Below, piece after piece: positions 46,371 to 57,489 of a stretch of 64,000 bases of DNA. Position numbers and translations under genes: made by a program. The DNA comes from Culex pipiens pallens (lineage: Eukaryota > Arthropoda > Insecta > Diptera > Culicidae): positions 14,565,605-14,629,604 of the forward strand of contig NC_068937.1 of assembly GCF_016801865.2 (NCBI RefSeq), read 5' to 3'. The notes under the pieces were generated by a model. It worked only from the letters and a program-made list of their open reading frames with translations, was not told the origin of the DNA and did no database searches. Position 1 is the stretch's first letter. Each line of letters starts with the position of its first letter.

Positions 46371-47820
46371 AAGTCACGCATTCTTAAGTAGACACCGAAA
46401 AGAAATAATTCCGAAATTTACATCATTAATGAAGTAACACTTTTGCACGTCATCAAACATTTTCAACGTAATTTGATGTAAATTTGGTAATATTACAGTA
46501 AATGTGTGGATTTTATTTGAAGATTTTTAGAAAAGTAAAAAAAATACCATTATCCATGCAAATTTCACTGGATTATTTTTCTGTAGGGTTGTTTAGCATG
46601 AAAAATCCGCTTTTAGTTGCATTTTATTTTTTGAAAAAATATTTTCGGTTTGAAAACGTTTTTCGACGCAGTTTGGCTTGCAAAACAACCCTACAGTAAA
46701 AAAAAAACGGTAAAATTTGCCCGGAATATGATCAAATTTTCCGTTTCTGAAAATCTTCATATAAAATCCGGTTTTCGTGCAAACTATTTTTTTGACAGCT
46801 GGAAAACCCACCTTACCTTATCTAATCTATATGTCTTGGTCATGTTTTTGAGTTTGACAGCTTGCATATCAAAACACGTTTCTAAAATGTTACTCAAAAC
46901 TGAATTAAGTTCAATGTCAACAATATTCATTAGTTTAAAACTAATAATTTCAAACATATTCCAGGTTTGTTTTTCTTGAGTTTTCAGTGCCCTCCTCACT
47001 TTTCAAGTTCTCGAACTGTATGAATAAGTTACCGGTTGCTCATTTTTTTTGAACCCCACTCTCCAGCAAAGTCTTATCTAAAAAAAAACCTCCCCCAAAG
47101 AAAAAAACCAAGCCCCAAAAAAATCCTTCAAAAATTCGTTTTATATTGCCCATAAAAAGGGCGATAAAACTTTTGAATGCGTTTCGTCGTCGTCGTCCAA
47201 AAATGAGGGGGGCGACCAGAAACAGTGTCACTAAATATCTCTTTTCCCTTCCTTCTTTTCCACTCTCCAAACGCATGAAATTTGATGCGGCAGGGGGAAT
47301 CATAATTCAGCACATTAAATTTATGATGCGTGGTGGTCGCAGGACCTGCAAAAAAGCCGAGGACGTGGGCCACATTGATAATTCATGCAACTTTGTTGGG
47401 GCTTGGGTCCCCCTGGTTTGTTATGGTTTGTGGTCGAGCAACTTCTTGGCCAAGTTTGCAGCGTTATGTCTGGCGACCTGTTGGCAAGGTTGTAATTAGC
47501 ATCAAGTTTGTGAACACTACGAGTGTGTTCTCTAAGGGATTGCGTGGGAAGAAACGCAACTGGTAGTTGTTCGGTATATTTTGTAAACCCACAATTTACA
47601 AATTAAGAAAACATTTTACTATTAAAATTTAAGAGCAAGAGCTAATTTAATTTGATTTGTTTTTAAAAACAGTTATCTGCGAAGCAAATTCGCTTCTTAA
47701 AGTGGTACACCATGCGTCTCCATCAAATAGTTAATGTTCTAAATAAAATGGAATAATTCGATGGAGCAGCATGGTACTTCTCCTGTAGTGATATGCATTT
47801 AGCATTGATTTTGTCAAAAT
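46371..47820. other. No gene seen
   Basis: 46490-46800 contains an inverted pair (AAAATCCGGTTTTCGTGCAA against GGATTTTATTTGAAG...), and 47040-47570 is a more balanced single-copy-looking stretch. The overlapping open frames on both strands match no domain I recognise. Confidence 0.4.
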
Positions 47821-48960
47821 CAGAGTTCCCAAATGAACCGGTTAGGCTAGGTTCACCTATAAACTTGGTTCGGCTTAAGCCTCAATTTGTGGTTCAATCC
47901 TGGTTCAGTGAACCATGAACCATGGCTTAAGCCAGGCTAACCAGGCTAATGAGAACCATAGGAATAATGCACTGTGTAACAAATATTAGAGTGTAGCAAT
48001 GTTACAATGTAACATTCATTATACCGAACATCCGTTACACCGTAATATGATTACACCGTAACATTGTTACACCACAACATTCGTTACACCGTAACATTGT
48101 TACACCGTAACATTTTTATACAGTAACATTATTACACCGTAACATTGTTACACCATAACATTGTTACACTGTAACACTGTAACATTGTTACACCGTAACA
48201 TTGTTACACCGTAACATTGTTACACCGTAACATTGTTACACCGTAACATTGTTACACCGTAACATTGTTACACCGTAACATTGTTACACCGTAACATTGT
48301 TACACCGTAACATTGTTACACCGTAACATTGTTACACCGTAACATTGTTACGGTGTAACAATTTAACGGTGTAACAATGTTACGGTGTAACAATGTTACG
48401 GTGTAACAATGTTACGGTGTAACAATGTTACGGTGTAACAATGTTACGGTGTAACAATGTTACGGTGTAACAATGTTACGGTGTAACAATGTTACGGTGT
48501 AACAATGTTACGGTGTAACAATGTTACGGTGTAACAATGTTACGGTGTAACAATGTTACGGTGTAACAATGTTACGGTGTAACAATGTTACGGTGTAACA
48601 ATTTTACGGTGTAACAATGTTACGGTGTAACAATGTTACGGTGTAACAATGTTACGGTGTAACAATGTTACGGTGTAACAATGTTACGGTGTAATCATAC
48701 TACGGTGTAACGAATGTTACGGTTTGAGCATACTACGGTGTAACAAAGCTTGCCGTTTAGCCTAACATTCTTTGATCAGGTTCAAGCCAGGTTCAAGCCA
48801 ATGGTTCATTTTGGCTAGCCTCGCCTGGTTTGAACCAAATGAACCATGGCTCACGGCACTCAGTGAGCCTGAGCCGACGGTGCTTGCCGACGTGTGGTGT
48901 GAACCTGAACCAAAAAAATGAACCTAGCCTAGCCGATGGCTTAGGCTCGTGGGAACACTG
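47821..48960. mobile_element. Non-autonomous hAT element with a palindromic array core
   Basis: Ends CAGAGTTCCCA and TGGGAACACTG, flanked by perfect 8-bp duplications GTCAAAAT (47813-47820 and 48961-48968). The flanking interior is full of GGTTCA/TGAACC, GGCTAGG and GGCTTA words; the core is a 16-bp-unit palindromic array. No transposase. Confidence 0.85.
48010..48745. repeat. Two head-to-head arrays of a 16-bp unit (CATTGTTACACCGTAA)
   Basis: Units read CATTGTTACACCGTAA from about 48010 to 48347, then switch to the reverse complement TTACGGTGTAACAATG until about 48745. Units are very uniform near the switch point and diverge outward, so the block is one palindrome with about 340-bp arms. 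Each unit contains GTTAC/GTAAC dyad symmetry. Confidence 0.9.
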
Positions 48961-48980
48961 GTCAAAATCATTTTAAAAAT

Positions 48981-49480
48981 AGCAATTCTCTACGAAATCG
49001 GCCGATTTCGACCATTTTTATTTTTTGTAGTTTTTTATTTGGCTCAAACTTTGTGATGGCCAATAAAAAGTTATTTACAGATTTTTTGATAAAGGGCTAC
49101 CATAAGTGACCATTTCTAAAAATATTTTAAAAAAATTGTCTAAGAGACATTGAAGATTGGACCTCTGTTTGCGGAAATGAAGAAAATGAAACAGGAAAAT
49201 TGAAGTTTCTAAGTCTCAACCAAACAACCCAACATTTTCTACTGTTTATATCTCAGCAACTAAGGGTCGTATCAACAAAGTTCAAAAAAGCAAAATATAG
49301 AGAATTTTCTCAGCTTTTCAAAAATATTTTTTTCAAAAGTGGGCAAACATGGGCATTATTTTTAAAAAATCAATAACTACGACCATTTTGAAAAAAGTTA
49401 CATAAAAATGGCTATAACTTGAAAATGGTGCACTTTATCAAAATTTCACTAAAAAAAGACCGATTTCGTAGAGAATTGCT
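48981..49480. mobile_element. Inverted-repeat element with GCAATTCTCTACGAAATCGG ends
   Basis: Left end AGCAATTCTCTACGAAATCG and right end CGATTTCGTAGAGAATTGCT; about 500 bp, no coding frame. A further TAGAGAATTGCTC end at 49630-49642 and a related segment at 27664-27940 show it is a family. It begins 20 bp right of the hAT element. Confidence 0.65.
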
Positions 49481-49670
49481 CAAAAGTTACAGCTGTTTGA
49501 ATATGTACGTACCAATTTTGTATGGAGAGCTTCCAAATTTGTAGGAGACTTGTATGGGTGAAGCAATGACACAAAATAGCTTATTTGGTCATAGGAAAGG
49601 CCCCCACAAAGTTTGAGCCAAATTTGGAGCCGGTTTTGGTAGAGAATTGCTCAGTTTCAAAAACGAATAC

Positions 49671-50312
49671 TTTTTCAGCACGAGTCGTACATTTATCCAA
49701 CGGAGTTAACCGAGTTGGATAAATACGACGAGTGCTGAAAAAATCAAGTTATGTAACGAGCTCTAGACTCCGTTTTAAGTCAAATGTCCATTTCAGTGTC
49801 AAGTATAACTCTTTAGCCTTGTATTGAAAAGTATTTCTTTCCTATTCGGTTATTTTTGGTAGAGAAAAGTAGGCCAAAAATAGTAGTTTATGCAACAAGT
49901 TGCAAAAAGAGAATTTTTCAGCACGAGTCGTACATTTATCCAACGAGGTTCACCGAGTTGGATAAATACGAAGAGTGCTGAAAAAATCAAGTTTTGCAAC
50001 GAGTTCCATACAACATTTTTTGCAATTCCAAAAAACACACACTGAGTGAAATTTTATGTCAAATTTTCATGTATTTTGTCAGTAATCGTTTAAATCAAAA
50101 AAAAAAAATGTTGAAAAGTGTTACTTTTCGAAACAAGTGCTGAAAAGTTCAACTTTTCAGCACCCATTTGAGTGCTGAAAAGTAGAACTTTTCAGCATTT
50201 ATTTTGAAAAGTGTTGCTATTCGATTCTGTTATTTTTGGTACAGAAAGGTAGGCTATTTCGTCGTTCAAGAATGACAGGAAAAATTAGTAGTTTCACGAC
50301 GGAATTGCAAAA
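49671..50312. mobile_element. Two adjacent copies of the hairpin-bearing foldback family
   Basis: The miRNA-like hairpin recurs at 49671-49744 and 49914-49986. The second copy starts TAGTAGTTTATGCAACAAGT at 49881, the family terminus. It includes the AAGTGCTGAAAAGT palindromic words near 50130-50200. Confidence 0.7.
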
Positions 50313-50447
50313 AAGTGTAATTTTATCTCTGAAGACGTGTGATTTTACCACTTTTCTTGGGTGATATCACTTTTCCAATATAAATTGAGCTACATATAAT
50401 TACATTATAAAAGAGGTAATATCAACCTTCCAAATTTACCTATTGTT
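50313..50447. mobile_element. Fragment of the TGTAATTTTAC element
   Basis: Shares GATTTTACCACTTTTCTTGG, AATTACATTATAAAAGAGGT and CAACCTTCCAAATTTAC with 62825-63472. Confidence 0.55.
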
Positions 50448-50765
50448 TAGGTCGTTGCAAATATTTTTCAAAATTTATGTCGCCCCGCCCCGCTTTCAAA
50501 AATCAAAGGGGATTTTTTTTTCAAAAACCTTCAAAATTTTAAAGGAGAGTCTAACCAACTGAAAACAATTAGAAATGCATTTTCATGCGTTAAGCACCGC
50601 AAAAAGTTTTTTTTTCGGCGGAAAAAAAATCTTTTCGGTACTGGTATATTTTGAAAACTGATGATTGCAAACAACTGGGCAAGTGTCAAATACACTTTAA
50701 AATACTTTTTTCATTCAAATGTTAAGACCATAGCTTGCTATTTAATTTTTTATATTTTTTGTATT
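50448..50765. mobile_element. GTTGCAAATATTT MITE family, left part
   Basis: Starts TAGGTCGTTGCAAATATTTT, with a C-rich tract just inside (50481-50492). The right end is cut by the next element at 50766. Confidence 0.6.
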
Positions 50766-51564
50766 GACATTGGCTACTATCGTATGAAAAATCATGCAAA
50801 CATCAGAAAATTATAGTGTTTAGGAATCGGGATGATGTCAGCTATCCATTGCACTTATAATTACATGAAAATTTTCACAGAAATATGTATGTTTTCTGTA
50901 TTTTGAAAATACTCCAAATTTTCACAAAACTACGTATTTTCGAAAAAAATACTAAAAATTTTAGTTTTACAATATTTGTGTCAAATGATCAAGATTTATT
51001 CAAACATTCGAATGTATTAACAACTTTTTTTAAAAGTATTCAAAATTTTCACAAAACTACGAATTTTCGAAAAAATACTCAAAATTTCAGTTTTTTTTTA
51101 CAATACTCATATCAAAAGATTTGGATTTTTTCCTACATCTCGAACGTAACAACAACATTTTTTGAAAATACTCTTAATTTTCACAAAACTACGTGATACC
51201 CATATTGTAAAAAACTTAAATTTTGAGTATTTTTTCAAAAATACTTAGTTTTGTGAAAATTTAGAGTATTTTCAGAAACTTTGCTGTTACATTTTAAATG
51301 TATAAAAAAAAAACCGATCATTTTATATTCCAAAAATATGTAGTTTTGTGAATTTTCAATTATTTGATACCCATATTGCAATAACCATTATTTTGAGGTT
51401 TCTTTAGAGAAAAAAAATGCACTTTCAAAATACAGAAAAAATACGTATTTTTGTGAAAATTTTCATGAAATTATAATTTCAATGGATAGCTGCCATCATC
51501 TCGATTCCAAAACACTATTATTTTTGATGCTTGCATAATTTTTCATATGATTCTAGCCAATGTC
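50766..51564. mobile_element. Foldback element with GACATTGGCTACTAT ends
   Basis: Long terminal inverted repeats (GACATTGGCTACTAT... and ...ATTCTAGCCAATGTC; AATCGGGATGATG against CATCATCTCGATT). The interior has modules of TTTTCACAAAACTACGTATT and CAATACTCATATCAAA in both orientations, a relative of the 18650-21885 modules. Confidence 0.7.
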
Positions 51565-53033
51565 TCCAATATAGCCGAAATCCCATAAGCTCTGTGCCTC
51601 GGTTATGCACGCTTTGGTTTTGCATCCCCCATATGCGGTGCTAAACCGATACATGATTGTATTTGAAAATGATTCTATCGAAAGATCACTAAATAAACCA
51701 ATACATTACCGTGGAGACTCATGGTGGCCTGTTAAAATACCAAATTTTCACAAGCCACCATGCGTTTCCACCGAAATATTAAAACTCGGTGACGTTCCAT
51801 GGAGTCGCTCTATACTTCTTAATTCCATTAACATTTTTGCACCGTTGACATCAAAAATCCCAAAAAATCCAAACACAAATCTGCCCAACTCAGTCATCTT
51901 TTAACCCGGTTCAATTTCACCTTCCAACCATTTCAAAGCGAAAGGGAGGAGTCGTACAAATCAAATCTAACAAAATTTTACGTTTCCCTGAACTCCTTTT
52001 CAGCGTTTGAAACGAAACGAAACGAGCGTGAAAAAAAACTTTGCTGCTTTCATCGCATTTCCCCAAAATACAAAAAAAAACCTGGGAGCGAGGACCGGAT
52101 ATTCAAATCCGTACTTTGTCCCCTCGTCGTCGAATTTCGTGGAATGTTTCGACCTCGAACGAAAAGAAATCACGAATAATAATAAAAATAATAATATCAC
52201 TTGACAAGCAGAGTAATGCCATTTCTCTTGCGTGGGCGGTTGGAAAACTCGAAGGGAAGGTTCTCAAATCGAACAGAGGAAGCACCTTTTGTGACCCCTT
52301 TCCGGAGAGGAGCAGCAGATTCTTCGGGGGGGTTCGTGGCCTTTTACGAGAATGAGTTTTCGAACAACCAAGAACGAAAAAAGAGTAGAAACAGATTTGC
52401 ATTTTTGAAGAATCACCAGCTTGGTGGCTGCCTGCCTTTTGTGACTTTCGAGAATGGAAACACAAATTATGTTCCTGGGCATAAAAGACTTGTTCCGATT
52501 TTCGGAGCAGGAAAAAAAAAGAGAACTTGTGAAATGGGAAATTTATGGGGTGGGGTGGGGAAACCGGGAAAGGAAATATGTTACCTTTTGTCATTTGATT
52601 TGGGAGGGCCAAAAATGTGGGGGAGGACGAAACGGAAAGGGGGGGAAATTGCATTCGTGAATTTTATTTCTGGCGGAATGAGGCAAATTGAAATCATCGC
52701 AATTCGAACGGTGAATTGTTTGATTTTTTTTCTGTTATGTTCGCTCGTCAAATTTGGGTAAATTGAAGGCAGCACGGGAAAGCTTGTTTGTTTCCACATT
52801 TGGAGGCATGATTTATGCATGGTGAGTGAAAAACAATGTGACGAAGGAGTGTGGAATTAAATCGAAATGAAATTATTCTTTTTTAAATATTTCTTTTTTC
52901 CACTTTAAAAAGGGAACTCTACGAATTTAGCCGAATTCAATCATCTTTGAAATTGAGTACAGAAAAAACACTACATTTACTTTTTTAAAACTTCCAGTAT
53001 AGACAAAAGAATCATTATGATTTTGAAAAATAT
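51565..53033. other. Single-copy-looking stretch with overlapping open frames
   Basis: 52000-52860 is less AT-rich. Plus frame 52216-52761 (181 codons from the first ATG) and minus frame 52103-52654 (183 codons) overlap antisense. Neither shows a recognisable domain, splice context or start context, and both are low in complexity, so neither is called as a gene. Confidence 0.35.
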
Positions 53034-53410
53034 CTAAGGCCGTTGCAATTATTTTTCAAAGTTTATTTCGCACCCTAAAACTTTCCTAAAAACTTTAAAA
53101 TTTACATGAAAATAGAAGTCTAATCAACTGAAAACAAACTAAAATGCATTTTTCTGCATTCATAATCATATTTAGCATTTTTGGCTTGTTTAAAAATGTT
53201 TTGAATTTTTATGAAATTCCAATGTACAGCACCGCAAAAATTTTATTTTTCGCAAAAAATAAAATTTCGTCAATACTTAGATATTTTGGAAACTAATGAT
53301 GGCAAAACAACTGGACAGGTGTATAATGCATTTTAAAACACTTTTTTCATTAAAATGTTACATCCATGGCTCGTAATTTCAATTTTTAGATTTTTTTATT
53401 TTTTTTATTA
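53034..53410. mobile_element. GTTGCAAATATTT MITE family, left part
   Basis: Starts TAAGGCCGTTGCAATTATTT; contains ACAACTGGACAGGTG and the CATGGCTCGTAATTTC segment. Right end absent. Confidence 0.6.
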
Positions 53411-53559
53411 AAAAAGTGTCTACGTGGTTTGTGGACCCTTAAAAAAATATATGATCAAACATAAGTTTTTGAAAAGGCTTAAACACTTATTTTGACAATT
53501 TCAATTGTTTGGCTGGAGAACAATATGCGTATCAAATGAGCTGGGTTTTTTCATAAATT

Positions 53560-54275
53560 TCGAAAGCAATAACAAAAAAAAAATGAAAAATATTCAAAAT
53601 GTTTACAAAACTACGTATTTTTGAAAAAAAAAACCTAGAAATTTCAGGTTTTTTACAATATACTTATCAAATAATCGGTTTTTTTTTTATACAATTAGAA
53701 AGTTATAACACATTTTTTTAAATACCCATATTGCAACAAACTGAAATTTTGAGTATTTTTTCAAAAATACGTGGTTTTGTGAAAATTTTGAGTATTTAAA
53801 AAAATGTTATTACTTTCAAAATGCATAAAAAAATTCCAATCATTTCATACCCGTATTGAAAAAAAAATCTGAAATTTCAAGTATTTTTTTTTTCAAAAAT
53901 ACGTAGTTTTATGAAAATTTTGAGTATTTTCAAAACAAATTGATGACTAGATTTGATGAAATGTATGAAAAAATTCTGATCATTTGATACCCATATTGTA
54001 AAAACTTAGATTTTAAGTATTTTTTCGAAAATACGTAGTTTTGTGAAACTTTTAAGTATTTTCAAAACTTTGTTAGTAACATTTGAAATCTATGGAAAAA
54101 TCCCGATCATATGATACCGATATAGCAATATCAATAATCATCAGATTTTATTTCGAGAAACCTTGCATTTTCAAAATACAGGAAAAATAAGTATTTTTGT
54201 GAAAATTTTCATGTAATTATAATAGCAATGGATAGTTGACATCATCCCGATTCATGAACACTATAATTTTCACTC
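53560..54275. mobile_element. Relative of the 50766-51564 foldback
   Basis: Repeats of AAAATACGTAGTTTTGTGAA and CATTTGATACCCATATTG, ending GACATCATCCCGATTC near 54239-54254. Left boundary not resolved. Confidence 0.55.
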
Positions 54276-54376
54276 TAGCTTGACAATTAAAGATAAGACA
54301 TTTTTTTTCGTTATTTGATTATTTCAAGTTCGAGATTTGATTATTCGAGGCCTCCGGATAATCGAGTCTGGACTGT
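54276..54376. mobile_element. Right end of the ACAGTCCAGACTCGATTATC element
   Basis: Ends GATAATCGAGTCTGGACTGT. The flank GCTTGACAATTAAAGATAAG also resembles the interior end of the 32913 copy. Confidence 0.5.
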
Positions 54377-54601
54377 AATTTGGCCAAACATGTTATGCCC
54401 ACCCTGGATTTTTTTTGAAAAGATGGCATTATGTCCTTTAAAACATATAAAAAAATTAAAAAAGATTGTTTTGAAAATATACTGCTAGTGACAAAAAGTG
54501 ATTTCAAAAATTTGTAAAAAAAGCTGGTTATCATTATTTTCGGGGTAGTCTTCATTAATACCTACAAGGTTGCTGAAGACACCAAATCGATCATGGCATA
54601 T

Positions 54602-55937
54602 CCCGAGCAGACGGAAATAACTTGGGAAGGTCAGTTTTTGATATTGTGAGAAGATCGAAATATGTTATTGGGATGATCGGATTAGTTGTTAAAATAACAA
54701 AAATCAATAACAAAGATTTGTTCGAAGAATAACTTAAACTGTTATTATGTTGTTATTGCAATAACAAACCAATAACACAGAAGGAATCATGAAGGAATAA
54801 CAAGATTTGTTATTTTGTGCGGAGAGGTGGAGCAGCATAATAACAAAAAATGTTATTGAACTGGTATGTCTCCATAACAAAAAAAGTTATTGTTTTGGTT
54901 TATTTGTAATTTGCAAATAAACCTGCAGTTATCATAACTCCTTTGTACTAGTCAGAGCTGCAGAGTCGGGTACTTCCAAGCGACTTTGAAGACAACTCGG
55001 ACTCTGGATGCAGGATATGACGTCAACGACGACTTCAGCTCTCAAAAAATACCCGACTTCACAGATTCCGACTCCAAGTAAAAGTTGCTGAAAATTTGCT
55101 GAATCCCATAGTTCTAACCATTTTAAACAAAGTCCTTTTGGGGGTATATCAAATAATTAAAAAAATCAACATTCAAAATTTCAACTTTTTAGAATAATTT
55201 TAGCTTAAGGACCCCATTTCATGGCCAAAATAATGACCCTGACGAAATTGGTCAAAATTATCCCATAGTTCTAACCATTTTAAACAAAGTCCTTTAGGGG
55301 GTATATCAAATAATAAAAAAAAATCAACTTTCAAAATTTCAACTTTTTAGAATAATTTTAGCTTAAGGACCCCATTTCATGGCCAAAATAATGACCCCGA
55401 CGAAATTGGTCAAAATTATCCCATAGTTCTAGCCAATTTTAGCTAAGTCCCTTAGGGGGTATATCAAATAATAAAAAAATCAACTTTCAAAATTTCAACT
55501 TTTTAGAATAATTTTAGCTTAAGGACCCCATTTCATGGCCAAAATAATGACCGCGACGAAATTAGACAAAATTATCCCAAAGATCTAAACATATTTAACA
55601 AAAGAAAAAATAATAACAGATTGTGTTATGGACACTTAGAAACTTTTCCATTTGTGCGATTTATGGTAATTTTATTTCTAAGTCAGTATACCGAACAAAT
55701 AACAAATTTTGTTATTAGGAGAGTTTTTGAAATGTATAACATTTCCTCTTATTAGCGTGTTATTAAACATTTTCAATATAACATCACTTCAATACCAAAT
55801 TATGTTATTTTATCAGAAACTGTTATTATTTTTTCTTCTTGAAGTTGAACTTCAGGATAAAATAATAACACTTTTTGTTATTTTAACAGGATTTGTTATT
55901 GAAATATTATTAATTTTGTTATTACCGTCTGCCCGGG
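54602..55937. mobile_element. Inverted-repeat element with CCCGAGCAGACGG ends and tandem interior
   Basis: Ends CCCGAGCAGACGGAAATAAC and GTTATTACCGTCTGCCCGGG. Subterminal regions are crowded with AATAACA/TGTTATT words. It contains three tandem units of 156-158 bp starting at 55104, 55261 and 55419, and a degenerate piece of the CAGGGCTG hAT family (54955-55080). Confidence 0.7.
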
Positions 55938-57480
55938 TATCTTCTAAAGATCCAGATTTTTTTATTTCTACAAATGATATTTGCATTGATATGATGCGAA
56001 ATTACTTCTTTGGGCGTACGGAGGGCAACCTAAAATCGCCGAGAAATGCTAGAAAGCATTTCTTTGAGCATATCAAATTTTTGTCATTTTGCGGTATGCG
56101 TTGCGTTTTATTTATTAAAAGCTGTGGCTATTGTAAAAAGATGGAAATTGGATTGTAGTTGAACTTTTGTAAACAGAAAAGTCAACTTTTGGCGTTGGTA
56201 AATATTAGGGTCGCCCATTTTTGCGGTGATTTGATTTAACCTAACTATTTTGAAATATAAAAAAAAAACATTTTAAAAATGGGATACATGCCTTTATGCA
56301 ATTAGTTGACTTGGGAAAATTGTAAAGGTTCTAGTTAAAAAAAGGAAAAATACAACACACAGCTTGAAAAAAAACTACTAAATAAGCTTCTCTCATCCGG
56401 CAACACTGCCAATCATGGACTTTTCCCCCATAACTGCTAGCCAAAAGTTCCACCTGTAAAAATTCCACTTTGGATCCACATCATTCTCTTTCTATCACTC
56501 TATCTAGTGTAGTGAGCATAGTTTCACCGTCAGTTGCTCATACCGGCAGTGAAACTCAAATTCAAATACAAGTGCATAAAAAAAAAGGAAAAAAACTCTC
56601 ATGTTCCTCCGATTAACTTTCAGCCTCTGGATCTGATTCTGCCGGGCCTCAAGTGAGCATCGAGGTGAAAAATGCTTCAAGCCCAGCTAAAATTCGCTAG
56701 AAAATGGATCGAGTTCCTGCAGTTTGGCAAAACTTTTCTGTGAGGTGGTGGTTTTGTCGGCATTGCTAAGCAGCTTCCCTCCTCTAGTTACAAAACCACT
56801 GCAGTTTGATATTGCTAGTTTGAAGGATTTTTTTTTGTTTTGTATTTTTGTGGAAAATGAACTTTGTCGGAATGACTTTTTGATGATTTTTTTTGCATTT
56901 TTATTATTTTGAAAAAATATTGTAAAAAAAATTAAAAATATTTTTTCTTCCACGATACGCTAATTTTTTCCCTACCTCAAAAAATAATTCCCAACCGTGT
57001 TGTGGTTTTAATTTACCTCCTTCAGGAATGGGTGAGAAAAAAAAATCGCGAAGCAATAAAACCAGTTAACGGACTGCTTGCCGCAGTTTTGTAATTGCTT
57101 TTTCGCCTCGTGTTTTTTTTTCGTTTTCCTCCCTCCCCCTTGTGTAAAAGCCTTACATATGTCGGAAGTTGGTGCAAAAGTTGAAGTACTCGAGAAAACA
57201 AAATCAACCCCGGAAAGCGGAACTAAAAAAAAGCTAGCGTGAGGAATTTTTCGTTGTTACATATTTCCACACTGGTGTAAAACTCTCTGGGTTTTTTTTT
57301 CGAGTTGGAGTTTGGAGTTCTGGTGCACGATCAAAACCAACAATGTGAGGTTGTAAAGTTAGTTTGGATGGCGTTTCGGGCATGTAGTTGAAATTGGGTG
57401 ATTTATGGCGTTCGTTTGGTGCAGTGCAAAAATTAATAAGTTGAGCAAAGGTCGTTTTTGTAAAGTGTTGATTTTTTTTG
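55938..57480. other. No gene seen
   Basis: Ordinary sequence with a few T runs. Open frames on either strand lack recognisable domains. Confidence 0.4.
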
Positions 57481-57489
57481 CAGTGTGGA

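Noticed and set aside
48010..48745. CRISPR-like or origin-iteron array
   Set aside because: Units are contiguous 16-mers with no spacers, lie in a hAT element, and reverse orientation; the genome is eukaryotic.
32913..54376. One 21-kb transposon bounded by ACAGTCCAGACTCGATT and its complement
   Set aside because: The interval contains many unrelated elements and gene exons; the two ends are better explained as separate broken copies.
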